Shown here piece after piece: positions 14,002-20,065 of a DNA stretch of 20,368 bases. The notes beneath the pieces were generated by a model. That model searched no databases. It saw nothing but the letters and a program-made list of their open reading frames with translations, and was not told where the DNA came from. The DNA is from Actinomycetota bacterium (GTDB lineage Bacteria; Actinomycetota; Humimicrobiia; Humimicrobiales; Humimicrobiaceae), in NCBI GenBank assembly GCA_023475715.1, contig JAMCVO010000119.1:1-20368 (forward strand), written 5' to 3'. Each line of letters begins with the position of its first letter. Positions within the stretch are counted from its first letter, which is position 1. The position numbers and the translations under genes are program-made.

Positions 14002-14783
14002 TGGATGTTCCTGAAAAAAGAAGATTAGAAATTAAAAAAATTATTACTAAGAATAATTCTATATCAGTAATCAGTCTTGCAAAATTATTTAATGTTTCCG
14101 AAATTACCGTAAGAAGAGATTTACAAAAATTGGAAAAAGACGGATTTTTGGATAAAGTTCACGGCGGGGCCATAGCAAGATGCATCAAAACTGAATATGA
14201 TCCTGTTTATTTGGAAGATATTAAGCTCAACAAAGATAAAAAGGAAAAAATAGCAAAAGAGGCTGTAAAAGAAATAAATGATGGGGATGCGGTAATAATT
14301 GAATCAGGTACCACATGTCTTGAACTGGTTTACAACCTGACAAATAAGAGAAATTTAGCTGTTTTTACAGCTTCAGTCCCCTTAGCTTATGAATTATGGA
14401 AAGTATCTTTAAACCGAAACGATCTGGAGGTAAATATATGCGGAGGTCTTATCGAAGCTAAATCCAATACGCTGATTGGCAGCCAGGCCGTACAGTTTTT
14501 CCAAAATATAAATGCAGATGTCGCTTTTATTGGAGCCGTTGCTATTTCCATTGATAAAGGTATATTGACTACTCACAGCCAGATGGATGCAGATGTGATC
14601 AGATCAATTGCAAATAATTCAAAGAGAAAAATTTTGCTTGCTGATAGTTCAAAATTTAAAAAGAGAGCACATATTTCCATACTGCCTCTAACTATATTCA
14701 ATAAAATAATTACTGACAAAGGAATCGATAAAGAAGTTGCGGATAAGATCATAAATTTAGGGATAGATCTGGAGATGGTCTGA
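14001..14783 (+). CDS. DeoR-family transcriptional regulator
   Basis: A 260-residue DeoR/GlpR-type regulator. The N-terminal winged helix is at residues 4-56 (KRRLEIKKIITKNN, SVISLAKLFNVSEITVRRDL, LEKDGFLDKVHGGAI). The sugar-phosphate-binding domain follows: GDAVIIESGTTCLELV, LAVFTASVPLA, VNICGGLIEAKSNTLIG, ADVAFIGAVAIS and KILLADSSKFKKRA. Such proteins sense phosphorylated sugars, which fits the kinase upstream. The ATG at 14001 is chosen because the conserved start lies right after it and AGGAGGG (13983-13989) is well placed; longer in-frame starts fall inside the permease gene. It is translationally coupled to the permease. A second regulator beside the LacI protein suggests two levels of control. 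Confidence 0.93.
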   Translation: MDVPEKRRLEIKKIITKNNSISVISLAKLFNVSEITVRRDLQKLEKDGFLDKVHGGAIARCIKTEYDPVYLEDIKLNKDKKEKIAKEAVKEINDGDAVIIESGTTCLELVYNLTNKRNLAVFTASVPLAYELWKVSLNRNDLEVNICGGLIEAKSNTLIGSQAVQFFQNINADVAFIGAVAISIDKGILTTHSQMDADVIRSIANNSKRKILLADSSKFKKRAHISILPLTIFNKIITDKGIDKEVADKIINLGIDLEMV

Positions 14784-14825
14784 ATTATAACATCCAAATG
14801 ATTTACAAATATCAATACTTTTATC

Positions 14826-14853
14826 TTGACATATATTTATGTTTCATTATAAT
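14826..14853 (+). promoter_or_regulatory. promoter of the aminotransferase gene
   Basis: TTGACA (14826-14831), 16-base spacer, TATAAT (14848-14853): perfect boxes about 70 bases before the start codon. The gene is therefore probably transcribed on its own, not only by read-through from the importer operon. Confidence 0.75.
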
Positions 14854-14920
14854 TCAAAATAGAACATATTAATTCATATTAAATATTTATTTTCTACTCA
14901 ATTGAGGAAGGGGATTTTTA

Positions 14921-16276
14921 ATGGATCCGGTACTAAAGGAAATATTTGATTTCAGGAAGGATAATATCCCGGATTATGAAAAATATCTGATGCTTGGCGG
15001 AGGAACACCGGGGGTTAATCTTGTCAAAGGTAAAGGTGTATATGTCTGGGATATTGAAGGTAATCAGTATATTGATTGCACATCTCAATCTTATTCTTTA
15101 ACTTTAGGATATTCTCACCCCGAAATAGTTAAAGTTATTCAGGAACAGGTTGAATATTCTTATCATATGCATACGGGATTTTTTACAATACCAAGATATA
15201 TTCTTGCCAGACGGATAGCAGAAATTTTTCCCGAAAAAATGAACAGAGTCTTATTTACCATTGGGGGCAGTATGGCAAATGAAGCAGCCCTGAAAATTGC
15301 AATTATAAACAGACCGGAAGCACACAATTTCATTGCCCTGCATGGAGCATATCATGGCACATCATTTATGATGACAGGAGCTACGCACATGGCAACTTAC
15401 GCTTATGAAAAATGGCTTGGTTCCGCTGAGCTTGCACATCATTCCTATAATTTTATACGTGTTCCGCCGCCATATTATTACAGGCCATATTATGAAGTCA
15501 GTAATGCAAATGATACGGATGAAGTTGACAGGCGTGCTTTGGAAGAGCTGGAAATGCAGATTAAATATGGAAGTACCGGTCCTGTTTGTGCAATGATCAT
15601 GGAACCTTTGCAGGGTTCAGGGGGACAGCTTATATTTTCCAAAAAATATCTGCAGGGAGTCAGAGACATATGTAATAAATACAATATTATTCTGATCTGG
15701 GATTGCATTCAAACTGCGTTCGGCAGAATGGGAACCTGGTCAGCCTCAGAATATTATGGTGTAACTCCGGACATAATGACTGTGAGCAAATGTATTGCAG
15801 CAGGATTACCGCTCAGCGCTGTTGTAGTTTCTGATGATATCGAAGGCATGAAAATGAATGGAATGGATCTTCATACATATGGCAATAATCAGCTTTCACA
15901 GGTTGTGGCACTGAAGCAAATGGAAATTATAAAAAGGGACAATATATTGGACAATGTTAAAAAAGTCGGCAGCCACCTGAAAGAAGAATTGGAAAAAATA
16001 CAGAAGGAATATCCGGTGATGGGTGATGTCAGGGCACTTGGTTTCCATATTGGTATTGAACTTGTAAAGGATCCTGTAACAAAAGAACCTGATTTTGAAG
16101 GCTGCACAAAGATGCGAACGGTTGGATATAAAAATGGCATGATATTTGGTGATGGAGGAGTTGCAGGCGGTAAAAATGTTCTGAAAATAAAACCGCCGCT
16201 GATAACAACGATGGCCGAGTCAGATTTAATACTTGAAAGATATTATAAAATAATGCATGAAGTATATGGTAAATAA
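14921..16276 (+). CDS. class III PLP-dependent aminotransferase
   Basis: A 451-residue class III (omega-type) aminotransferase. Landmarks: GVYVWDIEGNQYIDCTSQSY, the phosphate-binding GGSMANEAALKIA, HGAYHGTSFM, IMEPLQGSGG, the PLP-contacting Asp261 in IWDCIQTAFGRMG and the Schiff-base lysine K290 in SKCIAAGLPLSAV. The usual Glu after that Asp is Cys here, an uncommon change. The family moves an amino group from a distal or beta amine to a keto acid; relatives act on GABA, beta-alanine, taurine, ornithine or amino sugars, and sequence alone does not choose. The ribosome site GAGGAAGGGG (14904-14913) is strong. Next to a sugar importer it may act on an amino or keto derivative of the imported compound, or be an unrelated neighbour. 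Confidence 0.92.
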   Translation: MDPVLKEIFDFRKDNIPDYEKYLMLGGGTPGVNLVKGKGVYVWDIEGNQYIDCTSQSYSLTLGYSHPEIVKVIQEQVEYSYHMHTGFFTIPRYILARRIAEIFPEKMNRVLFTIGGSMANEAALKIAIINRPEAHNFIALHGAYHGTSFMMTGATHMATYAYEKWLGSAELAHHSYNFIRVPPPYYYRPYYEVSNANDTDEVDRRALEELEMQIKYGSTGPVCAMIMEPLQGSGGQLIFSKKYLQGVRDICNKYNIILIWDCIQTAFGRMGTWSASEYYGVTPDIMTVSKCIAAGLPLSAVVVSDDIEGMKMNGMDLHTYGNNQLSQVVALKQMEIIKRDNILDNVKKVGSHLKEELEKIQKEYPVMGDVRALGFHIGIELVKDPVTKEPDFEGCTKMRTVGYKNGMIFGDGGVAGGKNVLKIKPPLITTMAESDLILERYYKIMHEVYGK

Positions 16277-16440
16277 TCAATAAGTTCACCGATCATACAT
16301 TTTTTATCCTGACTTTTTACTTTTTGCTTAACAGTCAAGATACAAGTATGCATAGCAGTATTTGTTGATTGATAATTTTAATGATTTTTCCATTAAATTA
16401 CTAAATTAAATAAAATTCGTAGTTTTAAAATTGTAATTTT

Positions 16441-16465
16441 GGTTCGAATCCTCTCAGGTCAGCCA
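16441..16465 (+). other. tRNA 3'-end fragment, Gln-like, possible attachment site
   Basis: After GG comes the T-loop TTCGAAT, then CCTCT (3' T-stem), CAGGTCA (acceptor 3' strand), discriminator G and CCA: lengths 7-5-7-1-3 exactly as in a tRNA. A 5' acceptor would be TGACCTG; a leading T with a final AGCCA is typical of glutamine tRNA. The bases before it (TTTTG) do not pair with CCTCT and no cloverleaf exists upstream, so only the 3' end is present. Such fragments mark integrase attachment sites. The insertion sequence begins nine bases later. Confidence 0.65.
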
Positions 16466-16474
16466 AAGTATACC

Positions 16475-16495
16475 CGATGCCTCATATAAAAATCT
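16475..16495 (+). repeat. left terminal inverted repeat of the insertion sequence
   Basis: CGATGCCTCATATAAAAAT at the left edge matches CGATGCCTCATTTAAAAAT read inwards from 17901 on the other strand, with one mismatch in 19. A second copy of TCATATAAAAATCTAA follows at about 16516. Confidence 0.8.
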
Positions 16496-16540
16496 AAACG
16501 AATAATATTCGCTGCTTCATATAAAAATCTAATTGAAATT

Positions 16541-17794
16541 TTAATATCCGGGGACAGTATCATTGACTGATACGTCTATTAAGACCTGTCTTTTTAGAGC
16601 ATTCAATTTAACAAGCTTATTCTGCAGCTTTGTTATTTTTCTTTTTAGAGCTGCTGGATTTAGGCTGTCATACTCTCTTCTTAGCTTTGTCTTTATTCTA
16701 TCACCAATATGTTTTGACTCAAGTACTCTTCTGTATGGAGTCTTAGCATCATCATAGATTTTGGATATTTTAGCCCCTGTTCTTGTCTTTGATATAAGCT
16801 TTCTTACCGGAATAAAAAAATTAATATATAATCTTAAAATACTGTAGAGATCATTTAATAATTTAAGTTCCTCACTAGTATCGTACCTGAGATACCCTAC
16901 TGCTTTTCTCACAACACAGTAGTTTTTCTGTTCTACGTAGCAGCTGTCATTCTTTTTGTAAGGCCTGCTTCTTGTAAATGTAATTTTGTGTTTTTGACAG
17001 TACCTTACAAAATGGGAATTAATAAATTCGGAACCGTTATCTGAATCTAGCCCTAAAATATCAAATGGAAATCTTGCAGCTACCTTATCAAGTGCATCAG
17101 TTACCCATACTTGTGCTTTGTTTCTTATTGCAATAGTTTCATCCCAGCTAGTTGCAATATCAACAAAATTAATGCTAAAGCAAAAGTCCCCGGCAAAGTT
17201 TCCACCCTCATGACTAACCAGATCTGTTTCAAGAAAGCCTGGTTTTTGGCTGTCCCAATCAGAAAATGTCTTTATTGGTATTTGATGTTTAAGTAGAGTG
17301 CCAGGTTTTGTAGAGGACCGGCCCTTACCGATTCTTAACTTTTCTTTAATTGGCTTAAGAAGCCTATCAATTGTTGATGCAGATATGGCAAGCAGTTTTT
17401 GTTTTGTATTGCTTTTCATTTCTATTTCGCTAAAAGTTTCCAGTTTTAATATTATCTCTTCCATAAAAGGTGCCAGACGCTTGCCGCAAGGCATATCAAG
17501 TATTGCCCAGATCTTTTTTAAAATATCTGTAACATCGTCACTATAAAATCTTTTCCTATCTTTCTTTTTTCTTTTATCTTTTCCAATAACATAGCGTATT
17601 TTTCTTTTTCCTTGGCCAATACCGCCTATCTGTTTACCGTAGTACAGTCTTAATACCCTTGAAGCATAGTTTCTGTTATAACTGGTTAGCGCTACAAATT
17701 CATCAAGTATTATTTTCTTTTGCTTCTTTTTTGCTTTTTTGTACCGTGCCTGAACTTCAGCTGTTATTTCTTTTTTGTGCCTCATATTTAACAT
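16541..17794 (-). CDS. transposase with rve-type DDE domain
   Basis: The 417-residue protein starts with a basic helix-turn-helix region (KKIILDEFVALTSYNRNYAS) and a very Lys/Arg-rich stretch at 62-82. The RNase-H-like catalytic core follows with D191 (FLETDLVSHEG), D252 (LDSDNGSEFIN) and E288 (KKNDSCYVEQKN), the last two 35 residues apart as expected for DDE enzymes. All three acids are present so it may be active. It resembles integrase-type transposases annotated near IS481 or ISNCY; I cannot name the family with confidence. The ATG at 17794 has AGGAG eleven bases upstream; the ATG three codons later is possible. The C-terminal codons run close to the left end of the element. Confidence 0.88.
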   Translation of the reverse strand: MLNMRHKKEITAEVQARYKKAKKKQKKIILDEFVALTSYNRNYASRVLRLYYGKQIGGIGQGKRKIRYVIGKDKRKKKDRKRFYSDDVTDILKKIWAILDMPCGKRLAPFMEEIILKLETFSEIEMKSNTKQKLLAISASTIDRLLKPIKEKLRIGKGRSSTKPGTLLKHQIPIKTFSDWDSQKPGFLETDLVSHEGGNFAGDFCFSINFVDIATSWDETIAIRNKAQVWVTDALDKVAARFPFDILGLDSDNGSEFINSHFVRYCQKHKITFTRSRPYKKNDSCYVEQKNYCVVRKAVGYLRYDTSEELKLLNDLYSILRLYINFFIPVRKLISKTRTGAKISKIYDDAKTPYRRVLESKHIGDRIKTKLRREYDSLNPAALKRKITKLQNKLVKLNALKRQVLIDVSVNDTVPGY

Positions 17795-17880
17795 TGATAT
17801 CTCTACTCCTGCTATATTTGAAGATTGTTATTTGCTTTAAGACATAGCCAGAAGCAAAAATTGTTAAAATATTTTCGAGT

Positions 17881-17901
17881 ACATTTTTAAATGAGGCATC
17901 G
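17881..17901 (-). repeat. right terminal inverted repeat of the insertion sequence
   Basis: Partner of the left repeat, 18 of 19 identical. Outside it, a further related copy at about 17906-17934 ends directly at the -35 box of the next promoter. Confidence 0.75.
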
Positions 17902-17934
17902 ATTCAGTTTCAAGTACTTTTTAAATTCGTGATC

Positions 17935-17963
17935 TTGTAAAGGTAATCTTATTTGGTTATAAT
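17935..17963 (+). promoter_or_regulatory. strong promoter for the short RNA upstream of the Abi gene
   Basis: TTGTAA (17935-17940), 17-base spacer, TATAAT (17958-17963). Transcription would start near 17970, just before the hairpin, and not near the protein start at 18041. Confidence 0.7.
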
Positions 17964-17969
17964 AATAGT

Positions 17970-18023
17970 TAACAGATCCCAGGACGCCTCTTCACAATGC
18001 GGACCAGCCTGGGACATTTTTTT
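17970..18023 (+). ncRNA. putative small RNA antitoxin (AbiF-associated type): hairpin plus T-run
   Basis: From the predicted start near 17970 the transcript folds TCCCAGG (17977-17983) against CCTGGGA (18008-18014), with a possible inner CGC/GCG pairing in the 24-base loop (17985-17987 with 17999-18001), and ends at seven T (18017-18023). It has its own strong promoter, a GC-rich stem in AT-rich surroundings, and no open frame. AbiF-type genes are known from comparative and experimental work to carry a conserved upstream non-coding RNA that acts as antitoxin. The position here, 17 bases before the Abi start codon, fits that arrangement. I cannot confirm that the sequence matches the known RNA family. 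Read otherwise, it is simply an intrinsic terminator. Confidence 0.5.
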
Positions 18024-18040
18024 ATATACACAAAATAAAA

Positions 18041-18907
18041 TTGTTAAAACCTCCAAAGACAATAGATGAGCAGATTTCTCTTCTAAGAAGTCGAAATATT
18101 ATTATTGAAGACACTGAAGCAGTAAAATTTTTTTTGGAAAATAATAATTATTATCGGCTAATGGGTTATGCCTTTCACTTAAAAACAGATAAAGCAACTT
18201 ATGTATCCGGAACTAATATATCCACAATTATTGATATTTATAATTTTGATAAATTATTAAGACAACTAGTAATTTCATTACTAGAAGATTTTGAAATTTC
18301 TTTTAGGACTAAACTTGCTTATTATCTCAGCCATAAATATGGAGGTGAATGTTATCTAAAAAAAGATATTTTTGCAGAGCAAAGACTACATTCCGATTTT
18401 ATCTACACTATTGAGAAAAATATAAAACAATCAGTTAATGAACAATTTGTAAAACATCATTTTTCAAAATATGAAGGAAGGTTTCCCTTTTGGGTCTTAA
18501 TAGAGATTTTATCTTTCAGTACTATCTCAAAATTCTTTAAAAATCTTAATAACTCAGATAAAAATTTTTTTTCTAAAAACTTTTATAAGCATGATGCCGT
18601 TTTTTGCGAAAATTGGGTGCATCATTTTTCTGTATTAAGAAATACCTGCGCTCATTATGGGAGACTTTATAATAAAAACTTACTTCCCATTTTAAAATTT
18701 TTAAAAGAGGATGAAAATAAATTTAAAAGAACATTTAAAGTATTTGATTCTTTATTTATCTTGAAAAAAGTTTATTTTGACAAAGATTTATGGTTTAAAT
18801 TTTTAAACAAACTTGAAAATCTAATAACTGAATATAAAACTATAATTGACCTGAACTTAATAGGCTTTCCAGTGGATTATTTATTAATATTGAAAGAAGA
18901 AACTTAA
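18041..18907 (+). CDS. Abi_2 family protein (AbiD/AbiF type), HEPN RNase of abortive infection
   Basis: The 288-residue protein opens with KPPKTIDEQISLLRSRNIII and NNNYYRLMGYAFHLK, the classical Abi_2 start, then FEISFRTKLAYYLSHKYG and the HEPN active site R200-N-T-C-A-H205 (RNTCAHYGRLYN). HEPN domains of this kind are metal-free RNases; AbiD/AbiF proteins stop phage growth by stopping or killing the infected cell, and AbiF has been proposed as an ancestor of Cas13. The start is TTG at 18041; no ATG lies upstream in frame and no ribosome site is visible, so expression should be weak and depend on read-through of the short-RNA terminator. The nearby insertion sequence and tRNA fragment are typical surroundings for a mobile defence gene. 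Confidence 0.9.
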   Translation: MLKPPKTIDEQISLLRSRNIIIEDTEAVKFFLENNNYYRLMGYAFHLKTDKATYVSGTNISTIIDIYNFDKLLRQLVISLLEDFEISFRTKLAYYLSHKYGGECYLKKDIFAEQRLHSDFIYTIEKNIKQSVNEQFVKHHFSKYEGRFPFWVLIEILSFSTISKFFKNLNNSDKNFFSKNFYKHDAVFCENWVHHFSVLRNTCAHYGRLYNKNLLPILKFLKEDENKFKRTFKVFDSLFILKKVYFDKDLWFKFLNKLENLITEYKTIIDLNLIGFPVDYLLILKEET

Positions 18908-18940
18908 TTTTTTAAAATTTAAGTTTCTTTAGATTTATTA

Positions 18941-18978
18941 TTTCTTTTAAAAATTGGTTCGAAATTTCACTACCCGGG
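18941..18978 (+). repeat. 38-bp direct repeat, copy 1 (partner 19923-19960)
   Basis: Identical to 19923-19960 at 33 of 38 positions, the last 17 bases (AAATTTCACTACCCGGG) being the same. Here the repeat contains GGTTCGAA and is followed by CAGCCA, so it resembles a tRNA 3' end, but the T-loop is followed by extra bases and no T-stem or cloverleaf can be built. Confidence 0.85.
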
Positions 18979-19078
18979 CAGCCAGACTTAAAAGCTAAAT
19001 CATTTTAAATGCTACAATAACTTCTGGGAAAAGTGCTATTGATTGTTAATAGAGATTCTAATACTATATTTTCTAACT

Positions 19079-19877
19079 ATGGATTTAAATAAAATAATTA
19101 GTAAAACAAAAACTCCAATAACGATCAAGACTTTGGGAAAAGATTTTTCTAATATTGGTTTGAGTGATGGCATGACTGTATTACTGCATTCCTCACTTAG
19201 TTCGATAGGCTGGGTTTGTGGAGGTGCAGTTGCAGTTATTTTAGCATTGGAGAATGTATTAGGACCGAAAGGTACTCTTGTTATGCCGGCACACTCCGGT
19301 GACCTTTCTGACCCGAGCATATGGGAAAATCCTCCTGTGCACAAATCCTGGTGGAAAATAATAAAAGAGACAATGCCCCCTTATGATTGCGACCTTACAC
19401 CAACCATGGGAATCGGAGTAATTCCTGAAGTATTCAGGAAGCAAAAAGGTGTCTTAAGAAGTAATCATCCACAAGTGTCATTTACCGCCAAAGGGAAAAA
19501 TGCCGAATTTATTATATCTGAGCATAATTTGAATTTTGGATGTGGAGAGTGTTCACCTTTAAAAAAGGTTTATGATATTGATGGATATGTGCTGCTGCTT
19601 GGAGTAGACCATTCAAGCGATACTTCAATCCATCTTGCAGAAGCATTAGCAAATAATTTCAACTGGCGCTCCACTCTTTTATGATAAAAAGAGAAAATGG
19701 GTGGAGTTTAAGGATTATAAGGATTTTACCAGAGATTTTGTAAAACTCGGTAGAGACTTTGTTAAAGCCAAACGCAACTATATCAATATTAGTAATATCG
19801 GAAATGCAAAATCACAATTCTTTAAGCAGAGAGACCTTGTGGATTTTGCTGTCGGCTGGCTAAAGAAAAACAAGTAA
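19079..19877 (+). pseudogene. AAC(3)-like aminoglycoside N-acetyltransferase family gene, frameshifted
   Basis: The first frame (ATG 19079 to TGA 19682-19684) encodes the Antibiotic_NAT fold: TVLLHSSLSSIGWVCGGAVA, GTLVMPAHSGDLSDPS, CDLTPTMGIGVIPEVFR, RSNHPQVSFTAKG and LLLGVDHSSDTSIHLAE. The expected C-terminal part, GAPLFYDKKRKWVEFKDY up to VDFAVGWLKKNK, continues in the next frame from about 19665 to TAA 19875-19877. One surplus base (or two missing) near 19650-19667 explains the break. Joined, the product would be about 265 residues, normal for the family, which acetylates aminoglycosides or, often, unrelated amines. The strong conservation after the shift means it is recent or a sequencing or assembly error. 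An in-frame TTG at 19043 is less likely as start. No ribosome site is obvious. Confidence 0.82.
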
Positions 19878-19922
19878 AAATATTCAAGAATCCATAGCCA
19901 TAAAAATTTTTTAAAATTGATA

Positions 19923-19960
19923 TTTCCGTTAAAAAATAGTTCTAAATTTCACTACCCGGG
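19923..19960 (+). repeat. 38-bp direct repeat, copy 2 (partner 18941-18978)
   Basis: Second copy, with GTTCTAAATTTCACTACCCGGG followed by GCAATCG instead of CAGCCA. The two copies frame the acetyltransferase gene, 982 bases apart. Confidence 0.85.
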
Positions 19961-20005
19961 GCAATCGAAATTGGCTCAGGCTCCAAGGCCAAAATATATA
20001 TTGTA

Positions 20006-20047
20006 ATTGTGGTAAGTTTCTACTACAATTGTGGTATAAATTTACCA
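20006..20047 (+). promoter_or_regulatory. operator-like repeats before the last gene
   Basis: ATTGTGGTA occurs twice in direct order (20006-20014 and 20028-20036). Each has an inverted mate: TACTACAAT (20021-20029, one mismatch) and TACCA (20043-20047). They lie 19-60 bases before the ATG and overlap the likely promoter, so they probably bind the winged-helix protein encoded next. Confidence 0.55.
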
Positions 20048-20065
20048 TAATAATTAATAATCAAG

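Larger units (their letters stand above)
16475..17934 (-). mobile_element. insertion sequence with DDE transposase and doubled terminal repeats
   Basis: One transposase gene fills the element. Left end: TGCCTCATATAAAAATC (from about 16478) and again TGCTTCATATAAAAATC (from about 16512). Right end on the opposite strand: TGCCTCATTTAAAAATG (about 17899 leftwards) and an outer, more diverged ATTTAAAAAGTACTTGAAA (about 17925-17907). The core CGATGCCTCA is shared by left outer (16475) and right inner (17901) copies. Whether the outer right copy belongs to the element decides the boundary (17901 or about 17934). I could not find a convincing target duplication. Confidence 0.75.

Noticed and set aside
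17977..18014. Integron attC-like site from the TCCCAGG/CCTGGGA inverted repeat
   Set aside because: The conserved RYYYAAC and GTTRRRY ends are missing, and promoter plus T-run fit a short RNA better.
18956..18984. True tRNA gene or exact tRNA 3' end
   Set aside because: The bases after TTCGAAA do not give a T-stem of five and acceptor of seven, and no cloverleaf can be formed; only the resemblance is reported.
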